DNA of 64,000 bases from Alicyclobacillus sp. SO9. GTDB lineage: Bacteria; Bacillota; Bacilli; Alicyclobacillales; Alicyclobacillaceae. A model generated the notes under the pieces. It did not search any database. It had not been told where the DNA came from and was given only the letters and a program-made list of their open reading frames with translations. Below, piece by piece: positions 7,829 to 17,165 of the stretch. A program made the position numbers and the translations under genes. The stretch is taken from NCBI RefSeq assembly GCF_016406125.1, contig NZ_CP066339.1:682001-746000 (forward strand). Direction: 5' to 3'. Numbering within the stretch: the stretch's first letter is position 1; each line of letters begins with the position of its first letter.

Positions 7829-9187
7829 GTGGGAATTCGTCTAAAACAGATTGCTGCGCAGTATCATCCTGTTGTGTGGTGGATAGTAGGGGCTACAGCT
7901 GTTACAAGGATTACTCAGTTCATGGTGATGCCGTTCCTCGCTTTGTATATGGCGGTTCATACACATGCGGGAACGGCAACCATTGGTCTTGCAATTGGCA
8001 TGGCGGCTCTGACTTCCACGGTGTTTGGATTTATCGGAGGACCGTTTGCGGATAAGTATGGGCGGAAAGGAATCATGGTTTTGGCTATGATTATCAGCGC
8101 TGTGGCTCTGGCTGGTTTCGCAAACGCACGCGTGACGTGGGTTTTCTTCGTACTTAGCGCATTAAACGGACTAACGCGGACTTTGTTTGGCCCGGCATCC
8201 CAGGCTATGCTGACGGATGTAACCAGTCCGGAACTGCGGTCGAATGTATTTGCCATGCGCTATTGGGCCATAAATGTAGGTGCATCTATGGGCCCTGTTG
8301 TGGGGGGCTATCTAGGTACTGTAGCGACTGGCTGGACCTTTTATTTGGCCGCTGCGGTTAGCGGGCTCTATGGAATCGTTATCCTTCTAATATTTCCGGA
8401 GTCCTCAAAGCTTGGTGCGGAGCGCGCTGAACGACCGGTCCTTATGAAAACCATGCAAACTATGAAAACCATCCTAGGAAAGTATTTCCATCCGGTACAA
8501 TCTGGAAAAGCAAGAAGAGCCGAATTCAAGAACAGAACTGCCAAAAAGGGTGCAAACCTACCTGAGATCACCTTTCGCAAGGCACTTCAGACGGTTTTTG
8601 CTGACAAGGCACTGCTTTTGTTTGTCCTTGCCACCATTTTCAGCAACATTGGCTATTCTCAGGTCGAAAGCACGCTGCCTCAGTTTATGGGGCAAATGTT
8701 TACGTCCCATTTGGCGGCACGGACCTATGCCTGGGTACTGACGTCAAACGCTGTTGAAGTGGTGATTCTGCAGCTGCCGTTGACGAAAATCACGAATAAG
8801 TTCGGCTTGATACCGTCCATGGTGCTTGGACAAGTATTGTTTGGAATCGGCTATGTCGGACTCGGCTTCAGTACAGGTCTATGGTCATTTGTAGCTTCTA
8901 TGCTGGTGGTCACAATGGGAGAAATTATTGTGTTCCCGCGAAACAGTGAATATCTGTCGGTGTTGGCGCCGGACAACCTAAGAGCAACCTATTTTGGCGC
9001 AAGCACACTGCGCAGTATTGGTTTCTTTCTGGGCCCGTGGATTGGGGGATGGATGCTTGGAAAGGCAGGAGGACCGGCGGTGTTCACTGTCATAGCAGGA
9101 GTGGCAGCAGTGGCGGCTCCGTTTTATGTGTGGTCAAATCATGTTCGCCATCATGTTGAGAAGTCTACTGAAAGCATGGTCCTGTAG
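7829..9187 (+). CDS. MFS transporter (drug/solute exporter type)
   Basis: A 452-residue protein with about 12 hydrophobic segments in two halves, split by a charged loop near residues 195-250. The loop-2/3 signature of the major facilitator superfamily is visible as GGPFADKYGRKGIMV (residues 71-85). Such proteins are proton-coupled inner-membrane transporters. The substrate is unknown; the overall look is of a DHA1-like multidrug exporter. The GTG start at 7829 is preceded by GGAGG at 9 nt; an ATG five bases earlier is out of frame. The 3' end merges into a 15-bp tandem repeat that includes the stop codon. Confidence 0.88.
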   Translation: MGIRLKQIAAQYHPVVWWIVGATAVTRITQFMVMPFLALYMAVHTHAGTATIGLAIGMAALTSTVFGFIGGPFADKYGRKGIMVLAMIISAVALAGFANARVTWVFFVLSALNGLTRTLFGPASQAMLTDVTSPELRSNVFAMRYWAINVGASMGPVVGGYLGTVATGWTFYLAAAVSGLYGIVILLIFPESSKLGAERAERPVLMKTMQTMKTILGKYFHPVQSGKARRAEFKNRTAKKGANLPEITFRKALQTVFADKALLLFVLATIFSNIGYSQVESTLPQFMGQMFTSHLAARTYAWVLTSNAVEVVILQLPLTKITNKFGLIPSMVLGQVLFGIGYVGLGFSTGLWSFVASMLVVTMGEIIVFPRNSEYLSVLAPDNLRATYFGASTLRSIGFFLGPWIGGWMLGKAGGPAVFTVIAGVAAVAAPFYVWSNHVRHHVEKSTESMVL

Positions 9188-9305
9188 GTATGGTCCTGTA
9201 GGTATGGTGTTGCAGGTATGGTGTTGCAAGTGTGATGTTGCAAGTGTGATGTTGCAGGTATGGTCCTGTATGTATGGTCCTCTAGATACGATGTTGCAGG
9301 TATGA
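9176..9305. repeat. 15-bp tandem repeats spanning the MFS stop codon
   Basis: About eight or nine degenerate copies of a unit like ATGGTCCTGTAGGT run from the last codons of the MFS gene into the intergenic region. Variants include ATGGTGTTGCAGGT and GTGATGTTGCAAGT. The first copy encodes the C-terminal MVL and the TAG stop. Confidence 0.9.
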
Positions 9306-9319
9306 TTTTAAGGGTTTTG

Positions 9320-9328
9320 TGATATTAT
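9320..9328 (+). promoter_or_regulatory. Extended -10 promoter element
   Basis: TGATATTAT fits the TGn-TATnnT extended -10 form and lies 43 nt upstream of the small membrane protein gene at 9371. No convincing -35 is present. Confidence 0.4.
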
Positions 9329-9370
9329 CGTACTAGACATCAAACAAGCACGGGATGAGGTGAATTCAAG

Positions 9371-9568
9371 ATGTCTGGTTCAGTCAAATTCGGTTTCTTC
9401 GTACTTGCTTTGGTGAGCATGACCGGTCTTGCGATAGCAAGTGTCTTTATGGCACAGAACCGGTTTTATATATCGACGGTTATCTTTGTTATCTCGTTTC
9501 TGCTGATTGGGTATGGATTTCGGTTGCGAAGACGGCTTATGAAACAAATAGACCAAGAAGCAAACTAA
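9371..9568 (+). CDS. Small two-helix membrane protein (YlaF/DUF5325-like)
   Basis: The 65-residue product has two hydrophobic segments (residues 7-28 and 33-50) and a positively charged tail RLRRRLMKQ. Size and layout resemble the Bacillales YlaF/DUF5325 proteins, whose function is not known; this match is tentative. The ATG follows GGGATGAGGTG. It has its own extended -10 promoter candidate and lies upstream of a ytvI-like gene. Confidence 0.6.
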   Translation: MSGSVKFGFFVLALVSMTGLAIASVFMAQNRFYISTVIFVISFLLIGYGFRLRRRLMKQIDQEAN

Positions 9569-9656
9569 GATTCGGGATGACTTTGCACCCTGCTTCGTAC
9601 TACAGCAGACTGGTTGATGCCCGTTACTGCTGAGCCTGGAGATTGGAGGGAAGGGC

Positions 9657-10811
9657 GTGGCCAATCCGCAACAACAGTTTTTGCTTCGACGGTACATGTG
9701 GCGTGCTGTAGAGGTTGCCAGCCTGCTGTTGCTTGTAACCCTCGTTTGTATCGGTTTCGCATTGTTTCTCCCGTATATTCTTCCGTTTGTCTTTGGAGGT
9801 TTTCTTGCTATTTTGCTGTTGCCGTTGGTCCGTATTCTGGAACGCATGGGAACGAGCCGGATCACAGCTGTACTGATAATTATGATTGGCGTGGGCGTGA
9901 TTGTTGCTCTGGCTTCGACGTACATTATTATTGCACTGACGCGGGAGGCAACGACACTCAGCACGACACTCCCCAGTTACATTAACAGCATTCAAACTTG
10001 GCTGACGGTGCAGTTGCAGGCGGGACGAACCTTTTATGGGCATTTGCCGCCGCAGGTAGCCAACGGGATCCAAAACGCGGCGGGACAACTTCTAACTGCT
10101 ACGGAATCACTGTCTAAGCAGTTCTTCAATTTCTTGTTTAATTCCGTTACGAGGCTTCCTGAATGGACGTTCATTATTGTTATTTCGGTGATTGCCACCT
10201 TTTTTATGATGGTAAATAGAGAGCGCATGTATCACTCCTTTTTGCGCGCGCTGCCCCCTGGTTGGTCCGAAAAAGTAGATGTTGCAATGGGTGACATGAT
10301 GCGGGCTTTTGCCGGAAGCATTCGCGTACAGGTTCTTCTCATGATAATGTCTGCGGTTCTCGGGATATTTGGGCTGTGGATTTTAAATGTGAATTACGCG
10401 GTTCTGTTCGGGTTATTGTTTGGTGTCACCGGCATGATCCCGATTGTAGGCTCAGCCATTGTCTCCATCCCATGGGCAGCGGGAGCGTTGGCAGTGGGGA
10501 GTGTTGGGGTTGCTTTAAAAGTGCTGTTGGTCCAAGTGGCCATCTCGCTAATTCGGCACATGGTGGAACCAAAAATTCTTGCTGACAGCGTAGGTTTGGA
10601 TACACTTTCCACGCTCTTCGCACTTTACGTTGGGATGAAACTCATTGGTGTTCTGGGTCTGTTTTTGGGGCCAATCGTACTTATTGGTGTGAAGTCACTG
10701 CTGAGAATGAGGCTGTTTGTGGATATTTTCCCAAGCTATGATCACGTTGCAGTGCAAACCAACCTTGCCGAGAAAAAGGCGGCGGCACCTGCGGACAAAG
10801 ACGAAAAGTGA
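9657..10811 (+). CDS. AI-2E/YtvI-family sporulation membrane protein
   Basis: A 384-residue polytopic protein. Two N-terminal helices are followed by a soluble segment (residues 100-165), then several helices including GLLFGVTGMIPIVGS and the C-terminal family motif GLFLGPIVLIGVKSLL. This is the layout of the AI-2E/PerM superfamily and of its sporulation branch YtvI. GTG 9657 has GGAGG 8 nt upstream. The stop overlaps the next gene's GTG by 4 nt, indicating translational coupling. The substrate, if any, is unknown. Confidence 0.8.
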   Translation: MANPQQQFLLRRYMWRAVEVASLLLLVTLVCIGFALFLPYILPFVFGGFLAILLLPLVRILERMGTSRITAVLIIMIGVGVIVALASTYIIIALTREATTLSTTLPSYINSIQTWLTVQLQAGRTFYGHLPPQVANGIQNAAGQLLTATESLSKQFFNFLFNSVTRLPEWTFIIVISVIATFFMMVNRERMYHSFLRALPPGWSEKVDVAMGDMMRAFAGSIRVQVLLMIMSAVLGIFGLWILNVNYAVLFGLLFGVTGMIPIVGSAIVSIPWAAGALAVGSVGVALKVLLVQVAISLIRHMVEPKILADSVGLDTLSTLFALYVGMKLIGVLGLFLGPIVLIGVKSLLRMRLFVDIFPSYDHVAVQTNLAEKKAAAPADKDEK

Positions 10812-11311
10812 AACTGCTGAGCAGCCACGGTGACGGAAGTGCCCACCGCAGGTGGGAGTCTGTGTATCCAACGGACAGCCCTTGGGCCTTTTGGATTCCC
10901 GCTTTTTCACCGGTTGTTGAAGCCGCCGGCGAGACATGGAGCAGTTCGTATCCGGTGATGGCTCTATTTTGGCCGCAAAGGTACTACCAGGTTTTTTTGT
11001 TGTTAAAGGAGGAGGGGACAGAGTATTACTGTAATGTAATTACACCTCCCGTGTACAATGCGAGGACGAGAACAGTTGAGTTCAGAGACCTGGATTTGGA
11101 CGTAGTGATGATGGGTGGAAAACTATGGGTAGCGGACGAAGATGAATTTTACAGTCGCAGTCCAAGCTACCCGCGAACGTGGATTAAAGCTGCGGAAGAC
11201 GCAAAACAGCAGCTACTACAGGGAGCAGCGGGGAGACAAGGACCTTTCTCCGTGCAGACAGCACAAAGATGGCGCACATGGATAGGAGCCCGCAACTCCC
11301 GCATCTGGTAG
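10808..11311 (+). CDS. DUF402 domain protein
   Basis: The 167-residue product contains the DUF402 core: FWPQRYYQVFLLL, then YYCNVITPPVYN and FRDLDLDVVMMGG. Characterised DUF402 proteins include nucleoside diphosphatases and FomD-like hydrolases with metal-binding acidic residues, here in the DLDLDV strand. GTG 10808 overlaps the stop of the upstream gene (GTGA). A terminator hairpin immediately follows, so this is the last gene of the operon. Confidence 0.75.
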   Translation: MKLLSSHGDGSAHRRWESVYPTDSPWAFWIPAFSPVVEAAGETWSSSYPVMALFWPQRYYQVFLLLKEEGTEYYCNVITPPVYNARTRTVEFRDLDLDVVMMGGKLWVADEDEFYSRSPSYPRTWIKAAEDAKQQLLQGAAGRQGPFSVQTAQRWRTWIGARNSRIW

Positions 11312-11340
11312 AAATCAGCCAATCCAGAAGGGGCTGATTT
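11312..11340. terminator. Bidirectional terminator between convergent genes
   Basis: AAATCAGCC and GGCTGATTT form a perfect 9-bp stem with an 11-nt loop. A-rich and T-rich flanks make it usable from both sides. It lies between the DUF402 gene (+) and the rsfA-like gene (-). Confidence 0.8.
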
Positions 11341-11366
11341 ATGTTTCTCCTGTTTTCTTATGTCAC

Positions 11367-11939
11367 TTACTTATGTCTGGGTTCAAGCAGTTTCCGCGCC
11401 CGTTCCATAATTGCGAACAACGCTTGGGAGTCTTGCTCCAACTGCTCCGGTGTCATAGGTGCAGGAGAACCATCACCGTGTGCAACCGATTGATGTTCCG
11501 TTTGCCGCAGTTTGGACTTGAGTTCGTTGCGCTCTCGTTCCAATTCCTGCACTTGCTGGCGCAGTTTTTGGTACTGTGCGTCATAGGTCTGCAAAAACTT
11601 GACTACGGCACTCATGGAATCTGAAGATGTCATTGTTGTGGGCGTCTGTGGATCCATTTGTTGGTCCGACGGCTTTTCTACTGCCTGTGTGCGTTGAGCA
11701 GATTTTCGAGACAGCTTTGCTCCTTCGATGTCTTCTCTTCGTTCTTTGCGCAGTACGCCGTTCCAGCGATAGCCGCATGCGGCTGCTGTTCGACCCAACT
11801 CGGTTGCAGCTTCTTCGAAAGCTTTTAGCTGGGTGCTTCCAGTCCGAATGTGTTTCAGGACAATGGAAGCTAGTTTCTCGTCATCTTGCCGGGTCCATGC
11901 GTCAGATCGGCTGGACCAACGTTCATCGACACTCTGCAT
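11367..11939 (-). CDS. RsfA-like prespore-specific transcriptional regulator
   Basis: The first 70 residues form a Myb/SANT-like helix-turn-helix (WSSRSDAWTRQDDEKLA, then ELGRTAAACGYRWNG) as in RsfA, a sigma-F-dependent regulator of forespore genes in Bacillus subtilis. A glutamine/serine-rich linker and a coiled coil (YQKLRQQVQELERERNELKSK, about 20 residues near position 135) follow. Length 190, slightly shorter than RsfA. The ATG at 11939 has a GGAGGA site upstream on the minus strand. Its presence supports a spore-forming host. Several RsfA paralogues exist in Bacillales, so orthology is not certain. Confidence 0.8.
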   Translation of the reverse strand: MQSVDERWSSRSDAWTRQDDEKLASIVLKHIRTGSTQLKAFEEAATELGRTAAACGYRWNGVLRKERREDIEGAKLSRKSAQRTQAVEKPSDQQMDPQTPTTMTSSDSMSAVVKFLQTYDAQYQKLRQQVQELERERNELKSKLRQTEHQSVAHGDGSPAPMTPEQLEQDSQALFAIMERARKLLEPRHK

Positions 11940-12079
11940 GCAGGATTCCTCCTTCTAGTCTGTACTATCTTTTATTTCCATGGTGTACGAGATTCATACA
12001 ATCCCGACAAATTCACTCTTTAACATGCTATGTTAGAAGACTAAAATCGTGACCTCTTAAACAGAATTTTTTCATAGAT

Positions 12080-12190
12080 AAGTTGATTTTTTTATCCTTT
12101 CGTACTCTTTTGGTGCTTTTCTGGGTTTCTTTGGCACTCTTTTGTTACCCTTTCCGTACTCTTTTCGTATTCTTTTCGTACTGTCGAGTC
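12080..12190. repeat. Pyrimidine-rich CTTTTCGTACT repeats
   Basis: The word TCGTACT or CTCTTTTNGTACT recurs about six times in 110 bases directly upstream of mrfA. The plus strand is strongly pyrimidine-rich. Its role is unknown; it overlaps where the mrfA promoter should be. Confidence 0.7.
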
Positions 12191-12215
12191 ATTTCGAACC
12201 AAGGATGTGAGTTCA

Positions 12216-14531
12216 GTGAATTTGTCTTTGCTGCTAGATGAATGGCGAAGGGATAGACAGTTCTACAACAATGTTGCCCACTGGGAGGTGGAGCCTGCGA
12301 AGCTGCCCCAGTACAGGTCGATTCCACCCTGGCTGCATGAAGAATTGACGGCTGCACTGCGCAACCGAGGCATTTCGCAACTCTATTCACATCAAGAGGA
12401 ATCTGTGCAGAGGGTGAGAAACGGATCGCATGTTATTGTGACTACGCCAACAGCAAGCGGAAAGACGCTGTGCTATAACCTTCCAGTGTTGAACTCGGTG
12501 CTCCAGGATAGTTCCAGCCGCGCATTATACCTGTTTCCAACCAAGGCACTGTCGCAAGATCAGGTGAGTGAACTTCATGAATTGGTTCAGCACTTGGAGA
12601 CCCAAGTGCAGTCATTTACTTATGATGGTGACACGCCTGTGCATGCGCGGCAGAAGATCCGAGAAGCGGGTCACATCGTTGTGACCAATCCAGACATGCT
12701 GCACTCGGCTATTCTGCCGCATCATACGAAATGGTTGAGGCTGTTTGAGAACCTGCGCTACGTAGTGATTGACGAAGCCCATATGTACCGCGGCGTTTTT
12801 GGCAGTCACGTAGCCAATGTAATAAGGCGGTTGCGTCGCATCTGTTCGTTTTACGGAAGCAGCCCACAGTTTATTCTCAGCTCTGCCACAGTGGCAAATC
12901 CCAGCGAACTTGCCAGAGAACTGATTGGTGAGGAGGCTGAACTTGTCGATAGGAGCGGGGCCCCGTCCGGGGAAAAGAACATCATACTGTACAACCCTCC
13001 AATTGTTCAGCCGCAATTGGGACTGCGCCGCGGCGCTTTACGTGAGGCCAGAATGCTCGGCACGAGACTGCTTCAGGAAGGCATCTCCACCATCGGCTTC
13101 GTGCGTACCAGAACACAGGTTGAAGTGCTGTCATCCTACTGGAAAAGAGATGTTTCACAGCGCATACGTCATCAAGTCATGGGCTACCGCGGCGGCTACC
13201 TTCCAAATGAGCGTAGGGCCATTGAGAAGGGCCTTCGAAACGGGGAAATAAAAGGGGTTGTGAGCACGAATGCCTTGGAACTCGGTGTCGATATCGGCAG
13301 TCTGGAGGCTTCTATCTCAGTGGGCTATCCGGGCAGTGTAGCGTCCATTCGCCAGCAGAGCGGCAGAGCGGGAAGGCGGAGCGGGCTGTCGGTAGCTATT
13401 TTTATTGCCAATGCTTCAGCACTCGATCAGTACATTATTCAACATCCAGAAGCCCTGCTCCACGCGTCTCCGGAGGCGGCGAGACTGTATCCGGATAATC
13501 TGTTGATTTTGTCCGATCACGTTAAATGCGCCGCCTACGAACTCCCCTTCTCCCGAGATGAGGAGTTTGGCGTAGAAACAACCACCGAACTCCTGGAGTA
13601 CCTTGCGGAAAACCGCGTCCTGCACTTGAGCCGGGACGGTCGATACCACTGGATGTCCGATGCATTGCCGAGTCACGGCGTCTCTCTGCGCAGCGCTGCC
13701 CAGGACAATGTTGTTGTCATCGACACCAGCGGCGGCAGACCCACAGCAATTGGCGAAACAGACAGGTTTAGTGCTTTGACAATGCTGCATGAGGAAGCAA
13801 TCTATTTGCATCAGTCAAAGTCCTACCAGGTGGAAAAGCTGGACTTGGAAAACGGAAAGGCCTTTGTTCGACCAGTAGATTCGGACTACTATACTGATGC
13901 AGAACTAGCTATCAAACTGAACATACTGGATGTTCTGGAACAGAATCAGACTGACAATCACATTTCGCACCACTATGGTGAAGTGATGGTAAACGCCATG
14001 CCCACACTCTTTAAGAAAATCAAGTTTGACACACATGAGAATTTAGGTTGGGGAAAGATTCATTTGCCTGAAGCAGAGCTTCATACATCCGGCTACTGGT
14101 GCAGCTTTCAAGAAAACTCTATCGCCGCCTCCAGGGACGAATGGGAGACAGCTTTGGTGGGCGCCGCATATGTGCTCCGCCAGGCAGGCGCACTCTTATG
14201 CATGTGTTCTGTCTCCGACTTACACTCCACCATCGAGGTTCGCCAGCCGCACACCGGTCTTCCCACCATCTTTATTTATGACAGCTATCCCGGCGGGATT
14301 GGGTTGGCGCAAAGGCTTTATCAGCATCGTCAGGAATGGACTGAAACGGCTCTTCGAATGGTTGCCGGTTGCGGTTGCCAGAGCGGTTGCCCTTCGTGCA
14401 TTGGCCCCCACGCACAAGATGACAATGCCAAAGGGCTGACCTTGCAACTGCTCCAAGCAGCCAGTCAAACGAGTGACTGGTCTGTCGAGCAGAAGGAGCA
14501 GAAGGAGCAGAAGGAGCAGGGGACACCATGA
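12216..14531 (+). CDS. mrfA: DEAD/DEAH-box helicase MrfA (YprA family)
   Basis: A superfamily 2 helicase of about 771 residues. Motif I is TPTASGKT, motif II DEAH, motif III SAT and motif VI QQSGRAGRR. The C-terminal region ends in a four-cysteine cluster (CGCQSGCPSC) typical of the MrfA/Hrq1-like group with DUF1998. In B. subtilis MrfA works with the MrfB nuclease in a UvrA-independent pathway that repairs mitomycin-C damage. I prefer GTG 12216, 10 nt after AAGGA, over the GTG at 12207, which almost touches the site. It overlaps mrfB by 4 nt. A GAGCAGAAG direct repeat encodes its EQKEQKEQ tail. Confidence 0.93.
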   Translation: MNLSLLLDEWRRDRQFYNNVAHWEVEPAKLPQYRSIPPWLHEELTAALRNRGISQLYSHQEESVQRVRNGSHVIVTTPTASGKTLCYNLPVLNSVLQDSSSRALYLFPTKALSQDQVSELHELVQHLETQVQSFTYDGDTPVHARQKIREAGHIVVTNPDMLHSAILPHHTKWLRLFENLRYVVIDEAHMYRGVFGSHVANVIRRLRRICSFYGSSPQFILSSATVANPSELARELIGEEAELVDRSGAPSGEKNIILYNPPIVQPQLGLRRGALREARMLGTRLLQEGISTIGFVRTRTQVEVLSSYWKRDVSQRIRHQVMGYRGGYLPNERRAIEKGLRNGEIKGVVSTNALELGVDIGSLEASISVGYPGSVASIRQQSGRAGRRSGLSVAIFIANASALDQYIIQHPEALLHASPEAARLYPDNLLILSDHVKCAAYELPFSRDEEFGVETTTELLEYLAENRVLHLSRDGRYHWMSDALPSHGVSLRSAAQDNVVVIDTSGGRPTAIGETDRFSALTMLHEEAIYLHQSKSYQVEKLDLENGKAFVRPVDSDYYTDAELAIKLNILDVLEQNQTDNHISHHYGEVMVNAMPTLFKKIKFDTHENLGWGKIHLPEAELHTSGYWCSFQENSIAASRDEWETALVGAAYVLRQAGALLCMCSVSDLHSTIEVRQPHTGLPTIFIYDSYPGGIGLAQRLYQHRQEWTETALRMVAGCGCQSGCPSCIGPHAQDDNAKGLTLQLLQAASQTSDWSVEQKEQKEQKEQGTP

Positions 14532-15766
14532 GCCGATCCTTGAAGTCCCGGCTGGGGGCTCTGGAGCAGTCGACGGGCAGGCGTGATGTTCAACCATCGG
14601 CGCATGAGGAGAGCGTTCAGCGACACACCCTTCAATCCCTCGGTTTTACTTATGAAGATATGGGAGAGGGCAGCTTCTGGCACCGCATGCTGTCCTATGA
14701 TGTGCTTAGCCTGTACGGACAGGTTCGTTTCCAAGACATACAGACTACAGACCTGTCACTGCTGGCCAAAGCCTGTAAACTGCCTGCAGCGGATGTAGAG
14801 GCCAACCTCCGCTTTTATGACACCGAGACAACAGGTCTTGGGACCGGCGCTGGGACTTTTCCTTTTTTGCACGCTGTTGGACAGATTGAAGACGACGAGT
14901 GGGTGATTCACCAGTACTTCGTGGATGATTTTGCAGAGGAACCAGCTTTGTTGTCAGCAATTGTACGACGTCATTTTCGCGACGGCGGTGTCTGTATTAC
15001 CTTCAACGGCAAGTCGTTTGACTGGCCTCTGTTTCTAAACAGGCTGGTCATGTATCGAATTGAACGGCCGGAACAAGTAAGGCAAATGGACCTGCTGCAT
15101 CCTAGTCGACGTCTGTGGCGCCGTAAACTCCAACGTGTCAGCCTTGGACATGTGGAAGAAGGAATCATGGGTGTAAGACGAACTGATGACTTGCCTGGCC
15201 GAGAAGCACCTGCCCGCTATTTTTCCTACCTTCAAGACCAAGATGTAGAAAAAATCCGGCCTGTACTTGACCACAATGCAGCAGATGTCTCTGCTCTTCT
15301 CGGACTTTCAGTGGTATTGGCGGACGTGCTTGGAGGACATCGCGATGTAGCGACTGCCGGTGAATACGCCGCTCTTGGGAAGTGGCGGGACGAGTGGGAA
15401 GATTACGATTTGGCGGACAAGTGCTGGCGGTCTGCGACACAGTGTCCGGATGCCACGTGGCGTGAGTTTTGGTTGTCCAGTTTGCGCTATAAACGGTTGC
15501 GGGAGTGGGACAAGGCGTGCGCAGTGTGGGAACATATGGCTGCCGAGTTTACTTGGAGCACCAATCCCCTCATTGAACTGGCAAAGTATTACGAGCACAG
15601 GGCAAAAGACTTCTCAAAAGCCTTGGCATATGCACAGGTTGCTTTACAAAGAGCGCGGTCACACTCCACGATGTCGACGGACCAAGCGGTTGTTGCGGCC
15701 GTAGAGCACAGGATTCATCGAATCCAAAGGAGGCTCGACCAGTCCTCTGCCAACGAAGCCCAATAG
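14528..15766 (+). CDS. mrfB: MrfB-type RNase H-like exonuclease with TPR tail
   Basis: A 412-residue protein with a DEDDh-like nuclease fold. The first acidic pair is in RFYDTETTGLG (about residue 96), further strand TFNGKSFDWPLF, and the last catalytic segment DHNAADVSALL. The C-terminal 130 residues are helical, TPR-like repeats. In B. subtilis the paired gene yprB (mrfB) encodes a metal-dependent exonuclease required with MrfA for repair of mitomycin lesions. The ATG start overlaps the mrfA stop as ATGA, a coupled operon. Confidence 0.9.
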   Translation: MSRSLKSRLGALEQSTGRRDVQPSAHEESVQRHTLQSLGFTYEDMGEGSFWHRMLSYDVLSLYGQVRFQDIQTTDLSLLAKACKLPAADVEANLRFYDTETTGLGTGAGTFPFLHAVGQIEDDEWVIHQYFVDDFAEEPALLSAIVRRHFRDGGVCITFNGKSFDWPLFLNRLVMYRIERPEQVRQMDLLHPSRRLWRRKLQRVSLGHVEEGIMGVRRTDDLPGREAPARYFSYLQDQDVEKIRPVLDHNAADVSALLGLSVVLADVLGGHRDVATAGEYAALGKWRDEWEDYDLADKCWRSATQCPDATWREFWLSSLRYKRLREWDKACAVWEHMAAEFTWSTNPLIELAKYYEHRAKDFSKALAYAQVALQRARSHSTMSTDQAVVAAVEHRIHRIQRRLDQSSANEAQ

Positions 15767-15855
15767 CATGAGCGTGTCTTATTGAAGTGGAGCGAGTGAG
15801 TCTTGTTGAGGTGGAGTGAGTGCGTTTCATGGACGTGGCCGGGGCCGGGGGGGAG

Positions 15856-16190
15856 GGGGCTTTCATAAGGATCCCAATGATCACTATCGGCTCGAAGCCG
15901 CAAAGGATAGTGATCCTTCGGATCACTACAAATGTACATCACAGAGCTTAATGTCGCAAAAGATCCCTATTCGCAGCCTGCCCACACCCAGTTCATCACA
16001 ATAGTGAGCAATGGGATCCTTAAGTTGGCGCGCCTGCCGAAATAGTGAGCAATGGGATCCCTATGTCGGCCCGGTTGTTGCAATAGTGAGCAATGGGATC
16101 CTTAAGTTGGCGCGCCTGCCGAAATAGTGAGCAATGGATCCCTATGTCGGCCCGGCTGCTGCCATAGTGAGCAATGGGAGACCGTCGATT
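15856..16190. repeat. GATC-centred intergenic repeats
   Basis: Five copies of ATAGTGAGCAATGGGATCC (one lacking a G) lie between 16000 and 16185, arranged as alternating units ending in TTAAGTTGGCGCGCCTGCC or CTATGTCGGCCCGG. Upstream, 15865-15925 has AAGGATCC, ATAGTGATCC and GGATCACTA words. No open frame here is credible. Confidence 0.9.
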
Positions 16191-16336
16191 AATCGCTTGG
16201 GCCTGCCCAAGAGTGCTGCTTATACCAGATTTTAATGGGGATTTTAGGGGCTTTGATATCCATGTCCTGGTAGTCCACTATGTTTCACCCTTTCTAGGCA
16301 TCTGAGGGCATCATACCTCCCGCCTTTTCGTTCCTT

Positions 16337-16827
16337 TTAGCTCATTGATGTAGCCGTTTGGGCACACTTAAGCCTTTGTGTGAGTGATTTCACCATGACT
16401 TTGAGGTTCACCACCATGGTCGTCAATTTCGCATCAATTCGTAGCGCATCGCGGCCGTGGGTTCGGGGACGGCCCAAACCATGATGATTCTTCATTTCCT
16501 TGTTCGTCGTTCGATTTCGCGTCGCTCTCGGAGTGCTGCTTGTCTATCTTCCGTTTGATTGTATTGTCTCCCCTCCTGAATGAGTTCCCAGTGGTCTACG
16601 AAAAAGAATGGTGCGACCCGATTTCGCCGTGGTACATTCGGCCCGCAACGGACACGACCTACAGTCTTCTCTACAAAAATAGAATTGTCGCCCTTTGAAT
16701 TCTTTAAGGTAAGTGCTGCGGTACGTGGTTTTAGCACCTGGACAAACAACCTGTTGTTGGTCGCTATTGTAGTGGAACTGTTCGTTCGTGAACAAATTAT
16801 CACGCTGCGGCTGTACCTTCACAGGAG
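16337..16827 (-). pseudogene. Decayed IS1182-family transposase, C-terminal part
   Basis: On the minus strand a frame carries CPGAKTTYRSTYLKEFKG, then CREDCRSCPLRAECTT and KSGRTI, the cysteine-rich region of IS1182-type transposases. The frame then shifts, and the continuation (LIQEGRQYNQTEDR ... ERREIERRT) and a final segment (NHHGLGRPRTHGRDALR) appear in other frames. At least two frameshifts and the missing N-terminal half mean it is dead. The homology stops at 16827, exactly where a duplicated block starts. Confidence 0.75.
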
Positions 16828-17165
16828 ATCGCCACCTCGGCCAATAGTGATGTTTCCGCGCACTATCCGCCTCATAGACCGCTCCTAGAGCACTCCGTTC
16901 ACAAATCCGCCACAAATGGGTACCTAACACAGTTGAGATGTGACGAAACTGTGACGGCGATGGTCCTGTGACGCTGGTCAACACAAATAGCGATCTCTGG
17001 GACGCTTATGTGGGCTGGAGGCGATATGCCCATACAAATAAGCTCCTGGAAAGTGCTTAAGCATCCCAGGAGCCATCGAATCCGGCGGCAGAGTTGGAAA
17101 TAGGCTCGTCTCAGGGCTCTATTTGGATGGTGGGACACTGGTTTTAAACGATAAGCTCATCTCGG
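16828..17165. repeat. Tandem-duplicated block, copy A (left part)
   Basis: Bases 16828-17165 match 18975-19312 at a constant offset of 2147 with very few differences. The block contains a stable hairpin with arms CTCCTGG and CCAGGAG (17041-17072). Copy A resumes after the IS at 18743. Function is unknown; short frames inside it do not resemble a known protein. Confidence 0.9.

Noticed and set aside
16899-17138. Open frames within the duplicated block (also at 19046-19285)
   Set aside because: The identical frames occur in both copies because the block is duplicated; no similarity to a known protein and no ribosome-binding site.
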